Shown piece by piece: positions 35,473-43,904 of a stretch of 64,000 bases of DNA. Below the pieces are notes generated by a model, which saw only the letters and a program-made list of their open reading frames with translations, ran no database searches and was not told the origin of the DNA. The stretch covers positions 496,001 to 560,000 of the forward strand of contig CANMLW010000001.1 of the NCBI GenBank assembly GCA_947498705.1, written 5' to 3'. Made by a program: the position numbers and the translations under genes. Positions within the stretch are counted from its first letter, which is position 1, and each line of letters opens with the position of its first letter. Source of the stretch: an uncultured Aquimarina sp. Its GTDB lineage: Bacteria; Bacteroidota; Bacteroidia; Flavobacteriales; Flavobacteriaceae.

Positions 35473-37482
35473 TTATACGTATTGAAAAGGTAAATTAAAA
35501 GTCACTTGTGTTCCCGGAGTTAGATTTTGTATCTCGAAGTCTATTTTTTTCTTTTTCATTCGTTTATAAAGCTCAATTCGTTCTTCAGTAATTTTAATAG
35601 CATGAGACCTGTGATCTATACGTTTTGTTTTCACGACTTCTTCGATACCAGATCCATTGTCAGTTATCTTTAACTTCAGGTGATTTTTTTCAATCGAAAA
35701 ATAAAGGGTTATAGTGGCTCCTTCTTTAATATGAGCAATCCCATGTTCTATAGCATTTTCTATAAAAGGTTGTGCAAACATAGGAGGGATGGCAATTTCT
35801 TCTGTAATTATATTTTCATCAACTTCAATCTCAAAATTAAATGGATGATCCCTTTTTAAGTTTTGAATACTTAAATAGTTGTCCAACATATTAATTTCCT
35901 GATCAAGGCTTATAAATTCGGTTCTAGAATTATCGAGAACCTGTCGAATTAATTTAGAAAACTTAACCAAATAGATTCCAGCTTGTTTTGCGTCGCCTTG
36001 ATTCATGTAATCTTGTATCGAGGTCATAGCATTAAAGATAAAATGAGGATTCATTTGTACCCGTAACAGGTTTTGTTCTATATCTTGTGCTTTTTGTTTT
36101 AGTACTAATTGTTTTTGTCGATTCACTAAGTAAAGTACTAATCCTACAAGAAGTAAAACAATACTTACAATTCCAAAAATAGTTTTATTAAAGTTAGCTT
36201 GTTTTAACTCCAGAGATTGAATAGAAGCTTGTTGAGCGAGGTTTTTAATTTCTTGCTCTTTTTTCTCGGTTTCGTATTGTACCTGCAATCTGGATAATTG
36301 TTTAGATTTTTCTGCACCAAGTAAAGAATCGTACGTCGCGTGATATAATTCAAAAGACTTAAGGGCCGTTTTGTGATTTCCTAAGGCTTTTTCTGCCTTT
36401 GCTAGGCTATACGACGCGCTACTAATAGTGCCAATGGCTCCAATCTTTTCTCCAATTCTAATACTTTTAATAAGATATTCTTGGGCTTGTTTATAGTTTT
36501 TTAATTCTATATGAATTGCACCTATGGTGTTTAATATTGTCGTAAACGAGGATTGTTCTCCAATTTCCAGGCTTAAATGTTCGCCTTTTTTTAAGTAATG
36601 AAGAGCTTCTCTATATTTTTTTTGACTTAGGTATATTTCACCAATTAAACAAAAGTTGGATATCATTACTCCTTTGATAAACAGTTCTTCTGATATTTTT
36701 AGAGATTTAAAAGAATATGATAAGGCTTTGGTGTTGTCACCTTGTTCAAAATATGCATTTCCGATATTTAAATAGTCTTCAGAAATGCTTGATTCATCTT
36801 TAATTTCTCTACTAATTAGTAAGCTTTCAAAGTAATATTGCAATGCTAAAGGATAGTTTCCAAAAGTTTCATAAATATACCCAATATTACTAAGGGAGGT
36901 AATAGTGTTTTTTTTACTACAGATATACAAGTCATTTATTTTAGAAGCTTTTATAAAGTAATCTAATGCAGTAGTGTAGTTATCTTGATAAGTCTTTATC
37001 ATTCCAAGAGTATTATACTCAGAAAACAAACCATCTTTATCATCTAATTCTTTTGATAATTTTAAAGCCTTAGAATTATAATCTAGTGCTTTGGTGTAAT
37101 TACCCAGTCGAGCATACATCTGTCCTATGTTATTATAACAGAAAGCAATATCTTCTTTAATTCCTAAAGAATCTTTTGTTTTTAAAATTTTTGTAAAGAG
37201 CATAATAGCCAAAGTATATTCTCCTCTTTTTTTATAACTAAGAGCAAGTTCAATATCTGTAAATACCTTGGTGGTTTTTGCTTTTTTTTGAAGAATTTCT
37301 TCTTTTATATTATGTGTAAATATACTATCGATAGAATAGATTGATTCTATATCTGTTTGATCAACATTAGGTCCTATTTCAGTTTTTAATACTTCTAAAA
37401 GTGAATCAATTTTAGTTTGATTTTGGGCAAAACTTACGTATGCGGTCAAACAAAAGATAGAAATAATTATAGTTTTTTTCAT
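35473..37482 (-). CDS. TPR-containing sensor histidine kinase
   Basis: 669 residues: signal peptide (MKKTIIISIFCLTAYVSFAQ), a periplasmic array of about seven tetratricopeptide repeats (residues about 85-410, such as YNNIGQMYARLGNYTKALDY), a coiled coil, one membrane helix (about 431-452) and a LytS-type kinase domain. The kinase has MNPHFIFNAMTSIQDY and PPMFAQPFIENAIEHGI. This architecture is common in flavobacteria. The periplasmic TPRs probably bind a peptide or protein partner, and the double-glycine peptide gene lies just beyond its response regulator. Confidence 0.93.
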   Translation of the reverse strand: MKKTIIISIFCLTAYVSFAQNQTKIDSLLEVLKTEIGPNVDQTDIESIYSIDSIFTHNIKEEILQKKAKTTKVFTDIELALSYKKRGEYTLAIMLFTKILKTKDSLGIKEDIAFCYNNIGQMYARLGNYTKALDYNSKALKLSKELDDKDGLFSEYNTLGMIKTYQDNYTTALDYFIKASKINDLYICSKKNTITSLSNIGYIYETFGNYPLALQYYFESLLISREIKDESSISEDYLNIGNAYFEQGDNTKALSYSFKSLKISEELFIKGVMISNFCLIGEIYLSQKKYREALHYLKKGEHLSLEIGEQSSFTTILNTIGAIHIELKNYKQAQEYLIKSIRIGEKIGAIGTISSASYSLAKAEKALGNHKTALKSFELYHATYDSLLGAEKSKQLSRLQVQYETEKKEQEIKNLAQQASIQSLELKQANFNKTIFGIVSIVLLLVGLVLYLVNRQKQLVLKQKAQDIEQNLLRVQMNPHFIFNAMTSIQDYMNQGDAKQAGIYLVKFSKLIRQVLDNSRTEFISLDQEINMLDNYLSIQNLKRDHPFNFEIEVDENIITEEIAIPPMFAQPFIENAIEHGIAHIKEGATITLYFSIEKNHLKLKITDNGSGIEEVVKTKRIDHRSHAIKITEERIELYKRMKKKKIDFEIQNLTPGTQVTFNLPFQYV

Positions 37483-37575
37483 TCTTATATTCTAAATGAA
37501 TATTAGTATTAATGTTCTTTATTCTTTCATTTGTTGTGAATCGAAACAATTTTTAGAATTATGTTTGCCTAATAT

Positions 37576-38244
37576 TTATTTCTTTAGAGGCTTTTTTGTT
37601 TTGTGGTACTCGGTAATAACCGTTTTTCTACCAATAGTATTTGTAATAATGTCTTTATCGAGATCCCATCCTCTGGCAGGTGAATATTCTCTACCATACC
37701 AAATAATCTGAAGATGCAGATCATTCCATAATTCTTTAGGAAATAATCGTTTGGCATCCTTTTCTGTCTGGGTAACATTTTTACCGTTAGTAAAACCCCA
37801 ACGATACATGAGTCTGTGTATATGGGTATCTACAGGAAAAGCTGGAACCCCAAATGCTTGTGACATTACAACACTTGCTGTTTTATGTCCAACAGCTGGT
37901 AGCTCTTCAAGAGCTTCAAAGCTTTGGGGTACCTCTCCATTATGTTTTTCAATTAAAATTTTAGACAAACCATGAATTCCTTTAGACTTCATAGGGCTTA
38001 ATCCAACGGGTTTGATAATTTCTCTGATTTCTTCTACAGATAGCCTAACCATGGCATATGGATTGTCTGCTTTTTCAAAAAGAAGAGGTGTGATTTGATT
38101 CACTCTTACATCGGTACTTTGAGCACTCATTAGTACCGCTATTAACAAGGTGTAAGGGTCTTTATGATCAAGCGGAATGGGGATTTGTGGGTATAGTTCC
38201 TGTAGCTTCGCGATAGTAAAATCTACCTTTTCTTGTTTGGTCAT
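37576..38244 (-). CDS. nth: Endonuclease III-like DNA glycosylase lacking the iron-sulfur cluster
   Basis: 222 residues from ATG 38244 (MTKQEKVDF), chosen over an ATG three codons upstream because it places the helix-hairpin-helix lysine K121 (LPAVGHKTAS) and catalytic D139 (FPVDTHIHRL) next to E. coli numbering (K120, D138). The enzyme excises oxidised pyrimidines and nicks the backbone. The C-terminal 4Fe-4S loop is absent: the position of the first cluster cysteine reads YGREYSPARGWD, and no cysteine remains in the protein. The other parts of the fold are complete. Confidence 0.9.
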   Translation of the reverse strand: MTKQEKVDFTIAKLQELYPQIPIPLDHKDPYTLLIAVLMSAQSTDVRVNQITPLLFEKADNPYAMVRLSVEEIREIIKPVGLSPMKSKGIHGLSKILIEKHNGEVPQSFEALEELPAVGHKTASVVMSQAFGVPAFPVDTHIHRLMYRWGFTNGKNVTQTEKDAKRLFPKELWNDLHLQIIWYGREYSPARGWDLDKDIITNTIGRKTVITEYHKTKKPLKK

Positions 38245-38308
38245 AAAACACATTTTTTTGCTAATGTATAAATAATCAATAACATTATCCTATACCGTTT
38301 CATTATTG

Positions 38309-38316
38309 TAACTTTG
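38309..38316 (+). promoter_or_regulatory. -7 box upstream of bcp
   Basis: TAACTTTG matches TAnnTTTG, 72 bases before the bcp start. The -33 box is unclear. Confidence 0.35.
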
Positions 38317-38388
38317 CTGCCTTTGTCTAACTATATTTTATGAGTTTATATGATATTATAAGACTCATTTCTTAATTTATATAAAACA

Positions 38389-38838
38389 ATGACGACATTA
38401 AAAGCAGGAGATAAAGCACCTAGTTTTTCTGGATTAGATCAAGATGGAAACACAGTTACATTAGATACTTTTAAAGGAAAGAAATTAGTAGTTTTTTTCT
38501 ATCCAAAAGCAAGTACACCTGGATGCACCGTAGAAGCGTGTAACCTTAGAGATAATTATCAAACATTTCAAGCTCAGGGATATGATATTATAGGAGTAAG
38601 TGCCGATAGTGCAAAACGTCAACAAAACTTTAAAAACAAGTATGAATTACCATATCCTTTGATAGCAGATGAGGATAAATCGGTAATTGAAGCTTTTGGT
38701 GTTTGGGGTCCTAAGAAATTTATGGGTAGAGAGTATGATGGGATTCATCGTACTACTTTTGTAATTGATGAGAGTGGTATAATTACAGAAGTGATTACCA
38801 AAGTAAAAACAAAAGATCACACTGCTCAGATACTATAA
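38389..38838 (+). CDS. bcp: Thioredoxin-dependent peroxiredoxin (BCP type)
   Basis: 149 residues. The peroxidatic cysteine C46 is in YPKASTPGCTVEACNLRD, with the resolving C51 five residues on, the atypical two-Cys arrangement of the BCP/PrxQ group (E. coli C45, C50). FGVWGPKKFMGREYDGIHRTTFVID matches the family's C-terminal core. It reduces peroxides with thioredoxin in the cytoplasm. It is divergent from nth, so both DNA repair and peroxide defence sit together here, which may be chance. Confidence 0.94.
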   Translation: MTTLKAGDKAPSFSGLDQDGNTVTLDTFKGKKLVVFFYPKASTPGCTVEACNLRDNYQTFQAQGYDIIGVSADSAKRQQNFKNKYELPYPLIADEDKSVIEAFGVWGPKKFMGREYDGIHRTTFVIDESGIITEVITKVKTKDHTAQIL

Positions 38839-38863
38839 AATATTTATAGAAAGTTTTTAAAAC

Positions 38864-38896
38864 AAAAAAAGGGAGTTGAAAATCAGCTCCCTTTTT
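38864..38896. terminator. Bidirectional terminator between convergent genes
   Basis: AAAAAAAGGGAG (38864-38875) pairs with CTCCCTTTTT (38887-38896) around an 11-base loop with further TTGA/TCAG pairing. Confidence 0.8.
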
Positions 38897-38905
38897 ATTT
38901 AATTT

Positions 38906-40354
38906 TTATTTAGCAATTTCTTTGGTTTTATATCCAAAAAAGTTATTCGCTTTAATCATTTCAGGAATAAGATCTGGTAGCTGTTCTTCCCAGCCAGAAT
39001 CTCCTTCTTGTATTTTTTGAAGGACTTCTCTCGAAAAAATATCCATAATACTATCGTCATAATCGGTGATATCCTGAAGTTTTCCGTTGTATTTAAAGAA
39101 TTTATACAATTCTTTCATTCTAGGGTGTACTTTCAGATTATCACTTGTAGTTAATTTACCTGTTTTTTGATTTTTAAGAGGGTAGAGGTATACTTTTAGG
39201 TCTTTAAAGAATAGCTTACCAAATGCCTCAAGGATGCCTCCACTCAGATGTCGATAGTATTTTTCATCAAATACATCAATTAAATTGTTTACTCCCATGG
39301 CCATGGCCATACGTTCTTTGGTATAATTAGAGAAATATTCGACAACTTTGTAATATTCCTTAAAGTTAGAAATCATTACGGTTTGCCCCAAAGAGCATAG
39401 TAATCTGGCCCTAGCCATAAAATCAGCTTCGTCAATTTCTCCCTCGGCTCTTAGATTTGATAGGGTAATTTCAAAGATAACTACAGTTTTGTCCTTATTG
39501 ACTTTGTTTTCATTCAAAAACATGTCCAAAGATTTTTTATAGATATCCATATTTACCTTGGTTACCGGCCTATAGCTTCCTCTAAGTGCTAAAACGTTTT
39601 TCTTGTATAAAAGTGCAGCAGGTAATACATTATGGCCGTCTGGTCCAAACATTACTGATTCTGTCATTCCATTTTTTACCAATTGTAAACTCATTAATCT
39701 ATTATCGACTTTGGTAAATCGAGGTCCAGAAAAATTAATGGTATCGATCTCTATTTGATCTTTATCAAGGTGATCATATAAATATCGCAATAATTTTTTG
39801 GGATTATCATATTTGTAATAAGCTCCATAAATGAGATTTACTCCAAGAACTCCTAAAGTCATTTGTTGTAGTCTTGCGTCATTTTCATGAAAACGAATAT
39901 GTAGTACAATTTCGTTGTAATCTTCGTTTGGAGTCGTTTGATATCGAATACCTACCCAACCATGCCCTTTGTATTTCTTGGCAAAATCGATAGTAGCTAC
40001 TGTATTTGCATAGCTAAAAAAAAGTTTGTTAGGATGTTTCTCTCTAGAAATTCGCTCTTCAACAAGGTTTACTTCGTGACGTAACATTTTTTTTAACCTC
40101 GCTTCAGTAACGTATCTTTTGTCATCTTCTATTCCATAAATCGCATCACTAAAATCTTTATCATAAGCACTCATGGCTTTTGCGATTGTACCAGAAGCTC
40201 CACCTGCTCTAAAAAAATTACGAACTGTTTCTTGACCAGCACCAATCTCTGCAAAAGTACCGTATATATTTTGGTTAAGGTTAATGCGTAAAGCTTTGCT
40301 TTTTATAGAAGGGACAGATTCAAATTCTTTATCCCCCATTATTTTAATTGGCAT
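38906..40354 (-). CDS. Conserved soluble protein of unknown function
   Basis: 482 residues from ATG 40354 (MPIKIMGDKEFESVPS). The frame extends to 40453, but the added 33 residues are not conserved-looking and lack a signal. No membrane segment or signal peptide. Notable stretches: NQNIYGTFAEIGAGQETVRN, GGASGTIAKAMSAYDKDF, FGPDGHNVLPAALLYKKNVL and the end EMIKANNFFGYKTKEIAK. The protein has the regular alpha/beta character of an enzyme, and AEIGAGQE resembles a nucleotide or cofactor loop, but I cannot name a family. It is large, well kept and divergent from the MBL hydrolase gene. Confidence 0.75.
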   Translation of the reverse strand: MPIKIMGDKEFESVPSIKSKALRINLNQNIYGTFAEIGAGQETVRNFFRAGGASGTIAKAMSAYDKDFSDAIYGIEDDKRYVTEARLKKMLRHEVNLVEERISREKHPNKLFFSYANTVATIDFAKKYKGHGWVGIRYQTTPNEDYNEIVLHIRFHENDARLQQMTLGVLGVNLIYGAYYKYDNPKKLLRYLYDHLDKDQIEIDTINFSGPRFTKVDNRLMSLQLVKNGMTESVMFGPDGHNVLPAALLYKKNVLALRGSYRPVTKVNMDIYKKSLDMFLNENKVNKDKTVVIFEITLSNLRAEGEIDEADFMARARLLCSLGQTVMISNFKEYYKVVEYFSNYTKERMAMAMGVNNLIDVFDEKYYRHLSGGILEAFGKLFFKDLKVYLYPLKNQKTGKLTTSDNLKVHPRMKELYKFFKYNGKLQDITDYDDSIMDIFSREVLQKIQEGDSGWEEQLPDLIPEMIKANNFFGYKTKEIAK

Positions 40355-40472
40355 AGTAAAAAGGGCTTTTTTTGTTTGTTGTAAAGGTAACAATACCTTG
40401 ACTATTAAAAAAGTTTGGATGTGAATTTCTGTTATCCAAATATACTTTGACATTTATCCTATGATATGATTT

Positions 40473-40499
40473 TTGGGAGAAAAAATATATTTAAATTTG
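40473..40499 (+). promoter_or_regulatory. Promoter of the MBL hydrolase gene
   Basis: TTG (40473-40475), a 16-base spacer and TAAATTTG (40492-40499), followed by ATG 40508. This fits the Bacteroidota consensus with a nearly leaderless start. Confidence 0.5.
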
Positions 40500-40507
40500 C
40501 GTATTGT

Positions 40508-41275
40508 ATGGCTTTAGAAATTACTTTTTTAGGAACAGGCACTTCACAAGGTATTCCGGTAATAGGAAGTACACATCCTGTTTGTTTAAGTGATGACCCT
40601 AGAGATAAGAGACTTCGGGTATCTGTTTTAGTTTCGTGGGATGAGTATCAATATGTTATTGATTGTGGTCCCGATTTTAGACAGCAAATGCTAGCCAATG
40701 ATATATCTAGGATTGATGGATTGATTTTTACACATGAACATGCTGATCATACCATGGGATTAGATGATATAAGACCGTTCTTTTTTCGTCAGGGTGATAT
40801 TCCTATATATGCTCATAAAAGAGTGTTAGATGCTTTAAGAGTGAGATTCGATTATATCTTTTCTTCAGAGAATAAATACCCTGGGGCGCCAAGTGTGCAA
40901 GAAAAAGAGATCGTAAATAAGCCATTTAGATTAGGTAATATTAATGTTGTGCCGATCAATACACTTCATAATCGTTTACAAGTTTTTGGATATCGATTTA
41001 ATGATTTTGCCTACTTAACAGATGTTAAAACAATCGAAGAAAAAGAAAGATATAAGCTTAAAGGACTTAAGGTTTTGGTCATTAATGCATTACGAATCGA
41101 ACCGCATCATTCACATTTCAATTTAGAAGAGGCACTCGCATTTATTAAAAGTGTACAGCCAGAAAGAGCATATTTGACACATATTAGCCATATGTTAGGA
41201 TTTCATGCCGAAGTAGAAAAACTATTGCCAGAAAATGTATACCTGGCTTATGATAATTTACAAATTACTATTTAA
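40508..41275 (+). CDS. MBL-fold metallo-hydrolase (PhnP/RNase Z-like)
   Basis: 255 residues from ATG 40508 (MALEITFLGTGTSQGIP). The frame is open further upstream but the promoter box lies inside that extension. Metal-binding motif FTHEHADHTMGLDD, with later ligands near PINTLHNRLQVFGYRF, AYLTDVKTIEEKE and YLTHISHMLGFH. GTGTSQGIP with VCLSDDPRDKR fits the PhnP-like branch, which cleaves cyclic phosphodiesters. The exact substrate is not readable. A membrane-anchored gene follows two bases after the stop. Confidence 0.88.
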   Translation: MALEITFLGTGTSQGIPVIGSTHPVCLSDDPRDKRLRVSVLVSWDEYQYVIDCGPDFRQQMLANDISRIDGLIFTHEHADHTMGLDDIRPFFFRQGDIPIYAHKRVLDALRVRFDYIFSSENKYPGAPSVQEKEIVNKPFRLGNINVVPINTLHNRLQVFGYRFNDFAYLTDVKTIEEKERYKLKGLKVLVINALRIEPHHSHFNLEEALAFIKSVQPERAYLTHISHMLGFHAEVEKLLPENVYLAYDNLQITI

Positions 41276-41277
41276 CT

Positions 41278-41775
41278 ATGAGAAATAAGATCTTTTTATA
41301 CCTATTTATTTTTGCATTATTATTTATTCTTTTTCAGTTTATGAATGCTAAAAAAGCTAAAGAATCTTATGATGCAAAAATCGAAAATTTAAAAACTAAT
41401 ATTACCAAAAAAGAAGCTACTATAGATTCTTTATATACTACAAATATGGATCTTACTTATTTTTCTTTAGAAAGTAATGAGGATGCTGCAAATTATTTTC
41501 AAGAGTTAGGATATCAACCAGATAGGTTAGCATTAACCATAAGTGATCAAATTATTGGTCAAAATAAAGCTGGTAAAGATAATCCTATTATTCCTTTTGT
41601 TGGAATGGAAGGAAATATGAGTGTTAACAAAGTTAGGTTGCTTAATCACAAATGGATTATTGCAGATTTTACTGATGGAGTATATTGGGGTGAATTATTC
41701 ATTACCTACGAGGTTAGAGAAGATGGTGTGGTTGATTTTGAGGTTGAAAAATCCTTTTTATATCCTAAAGATTAA
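41278..41775 (+). CDS. Membrane-anchored uncharacterised protein
   Basis: 165 residues. One N-terminal helix (IFLYLFIFALLFILFQFM), a coiled coil (about 25-55, KKAKESYDAKIENLKTNITK), then a beta-rich periplasmic domain with TDGVYWGELFITYEVREDG and FEVEKSFLYP. It starts two bases after the hydrolase stop, so the two are translationally linked. The family is unknown to me, although this pairing looks stable. It probably faces the periplasm. Confidence 0.75.
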   Translation: MRNKIFLYLFIFALLFILFQFMNAKKAKESYDAKIENLKTNITKKEATIDSLYTTNMDLTYFSLESNEDAANYFQELGYQPDRLALTISDQIIGQNKAGKDNPIIPFVGMEGNMSVNKVRLLNHKWIIADFTDGVYWGELFITYEVREDGVVDFEVEKSFLYPKD

Positions 41776-42401
41776 TGATTACTTTTATAAGTACTAAAAT
41801 ATTTATTTTTTAAAAAATTAATAATAAAATTAGTTTTTTGATATTAAAACATTACTTTCGATACATCAAAGTATAAAATTTGATGCATTCTCCTGAAATA
41901 ATTTTATCTCTTAAAATTTTTGGGGTTTAGATGTCGAAGCCGTGCTACAAATTCTCTTAAAAATAGAAATCAATTTCATATTTAATATAGGTTATATACT
42001 AAATGGCTTGATTTGTAGAGTCATATTTACGAACAATTATGGCATGACTAACCTATAATAGATATCAAACCTTATATTAAAAAGTATAATTTTTTTAAGC
42101 ATTTGATTTGCCATAATTCTAATTTAACTCAATTTATAGATTATATAATTTCTATTATAATTTCTAACAATTATAAGATATAGCATTTTGCTACATTTTT
42201 AAGGCTTCATTACCCCATTATAAATAGGGGTAAAATTACTGTATCTATACTGTAAATACTTCTGGATTTATGGGGTTTGGACCTCTTGATACTAAAGTTA
42301 TTCGATATAAACTTTTTGAAAATATTTATTGCGCAATAATAGGTGGAAACCGAAAAACCTTCAATAGAGTAGGTAACAATTTATTTAAATCATTATTAAT
42401 T
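41776..42401. other. 626-base leader region of the RiPP locus
   Basis: No convincing gene. It contains inverted pairs AATTATGGCA (42035-42044) / TGCCATAATT (42109-42118) and TATAGGTTA (41986-41994) / TAACCTATA (42049-42057), and a hairpin TTACCCC (42210-42216) / GGGGTAA (42227-42233). A coding frame upstream of 42402 exists in phase with the precursor but is not leader-like, so I treat it as leader RNA. Confidence 0.4.
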
Positions 42402-42596
42402 ATGGAAAGTATTAAAAATGAGATCTTTGGAAAACTGGAGATTATTGATTCATCAAAAATGAACACCATTTTAGGAGGTGCTCGAACTAAAACTAAAGGC
42501 ACAAAAACCAAAGAGAATACTGGAGATAGAGATTCTGCTGCTAGCCAAGAAAATCCAGCTCCTCCAGGCTATGGTGATGAAGATGGAGGACAATAG
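42402..42596 (+). CDS. Grasp-with-spasm RiPP precursor peptide
   Basis: 64 residues from ATG 42402 (MESIKNEIFGKLEIID). A frame open from 42270 is rejected because the leader pattern starts here. The leader ends at ILGG (G25-G26). The core (27-64) has five Thr (T29, T31, T34, T36, T40) alternating with Lys in ARTKTKGTKTKENTGD, followed by acidic residues D42, D44, E50, D59, E60, D61. Such Thr/Lys and Asp/Glu sets are what graspetide ATP-grasp enzymes join as ester or amide cross-links. A hairpin and then the ATP-grasp gene follow. Confidence 0.85.
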   Translation: MESIKNEIFGKLEIIDSSKMNTILGGARTKTKGTKTKENTGDRDSAASQENPAPPGYGDEDGGQ

Positions 42597-42649
42597 TAAT
42601 AAGCTGAGAATCAAAATTGATCATCTTAATTTAGCTTAAGACCACAAGT

Positions 42650-42683
42650 AGTCTTTCTTTACTCTTTGTAGTAAAGAAAGACT
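42650..42683 (+). terminator. Attenuator-like hairpin between precursor and enzyme genes
   Basis: AGTCTTTCTTTAC (42650-42662) pairs perfectly with GTAAAGAAAGACT (42671-42683) around an 8-base loop, followed by TACTGTTTACTT. Placed directly after the precursor, it would give much more precursor than enzyme mRNA by partial termination or 3'-end protection. Confidence 0.65.
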
Positions 42684-42742
42684 TACTGTTTACTTAAGCA
42701 GGTGTAATTAGATGTAAATCATAAAAATAAGAGAGCTATAAA

Positions 42743-43735
42743 ATGATATTAATTTTTAGTATTCAAGGTGATGGTAGTACAAGCGATGTTATAGATTGGT
42801 TAGCTAGTAAAAGCATTGATTTTATAAGAATAAATATAGATGATAAAGATCTTGTTAAAACCCAGGTCGAAATATGTGATGAAGGTAGCGCTATAACCTT
42901 ATTGTATAAAAATAGAGCGTTTAAACTCGATGAAATAAAAGGAGTCTGGTATAGAAGAGGGGGTTACTTTAAATTTTATAATTCTATTAATTGGAGTAGT
43001 TTAGAAGTTTCAAATACCATAAAGAACGAGCTTAGAACAGATTTATGGAATGAATCTAAAACCGTAGCAACTTTTGTATATCAGTATTTAGAAAATAAAA
43101 ATAGCATCAATAGTTTTTTTACATCCAACCCAAATAAGTTGTTCTTGCTTGAAACAGCTGCTTCATGTGGGTTAAAAGTACCTAAGACACTAATTACTAG
43201 TTCTAAATCTGATCTTAGAAAATTTATAAATACATCTCCAAATGGTGTTGTTACAAAAGGAATAAATGAGTCACTACATTTTGGTGATGATGAAGGCTTT
43301 TATAGTGTTTATACCGAAGTAATATCCAACCTAAATGATATCCCAGAATCTTTTTTCTTATCAAAATTTCAAGAAAAAGTAAATAAAGTATTTGAAATCA
43401 GAGTCTTTTATTTTTTTGAAGAGTTTTATAGTATGGCTATTTTTTCACAAAAAAATGAACAGACATCTGTTGATTTTCGAAAATATGATGAAAAGAAACC
43501 AAATCGATGCGTTCCGTATGAGTTGCCAAATCAAGAAAAAACTAAAATTATTAAACTAATGAATAGAATGAACTTAAATTCTGGGTCTTTAGATTTAATT
43601 TATAATGATAAGGGTGAGTTTGTTTTCTTAGAGATTAATCCAATAGGTCAGTTTTCAATGACTTCTGTTCCTTGTAATTATAATTTAGAAAAAATAATAG
43701 CAGAAAAACTTATCGAATATGAAAGATGTAATTAA
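42743..43735 (+). CDS. gwsG: Grasp-with-spasm system ATP-grasp peptide maturase
   Basis: 330 residues. The N-terminal recognition region includes GDGSTSDVIDWLASKSIDFI and KGVWYRRGGYFKF. The ATP-grasp core has GVVTKGINESLHFG, FQEKVNKVFEIRVFYF, LDLIYNDKGEFVFLEINPIG with the Mg-binding E-x-N, and a typical end. This family (grasp-with-spasm, GwsG type) activates Asp/Glu side chains of a precursor peptide with ATP. The position between the precursor and a SPASM-domain gene confirms the assignment. It overlaps the next small gene by 17 bases. Confidence 0.9.
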   Translation: MILIFSIQGDGSTSDVIDWLASKSIDFIRINIDDKDLVKTQVEICDEGSAITLLYKNRAFKLDEIKGVWYRRGGYFKFYNSINWSSLEVSNTIKNELRTDLWNESKTVATFVYQYLENKNSINSFFTSNPNKLFLLETAASCGLKVPKTLITSSKSDLRKFINTSPNGVVTKGINESLHFGDDEGFYSVYTEVISNLNDIPESFFLSKFQEKVNKVFEIRVFYFFEEFYSMAIFSQKNEQTSVDFRKYDEKKPNRCVPYELPNQEKTKIIKLMNRMNLNSGSLDLIYNDKGEFVFLEINPIGQFSMTSVPCNYNLEKIIAEKLIEYERCN

Positions 43736-43901
43736 GAAAAATTCTAAATTTTTTCCTGTGAGTTATTTATTTACACAAGTAAATAAATATGAACGTATTC
43801 AAGAAAAAGAGAATGAGGAAGTAGTAATTTATGTAAAATCAGATTTTTATCAAACAGATAAATATTTGCCTTTCCCTTTTTACAAACCTATAGACTATTA
43901 A
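43719..43901 (+). CDS. 60-residue protein inside the RiPP operon
   Basis: ATG 43719 overlaps the gwsG stop and ends 3 bases before gwsS, so it belongs to the operon. The sequence is basic/aromatic: MKDVIKKNSKFFPVSYLFTQ, a middle NKYERIQEKENEEVV, and the end YLPFPFYKPIDY. It has no double-glycine leader, which makes it unlikely to be a standard substrate. A recognition protein or enzyme partner is possible, or a different type of precursor. I know of no established name. Confidence 0.7.
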   Translation: MKDVIKKNSKFFPVSYLFTQVNKYERIQEKENEEVVIYVKSDFYQTDKYLPFPFYKPIDY

Positions 43902-43904
43902 AAC

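Noticed and set aside
42270..42401. N-terminal extension of the RiPP precursor frame
   Set aside because: The extension does not look like a leader, and the typical leader start (MESIKNEIFGKL) lies at 42402.
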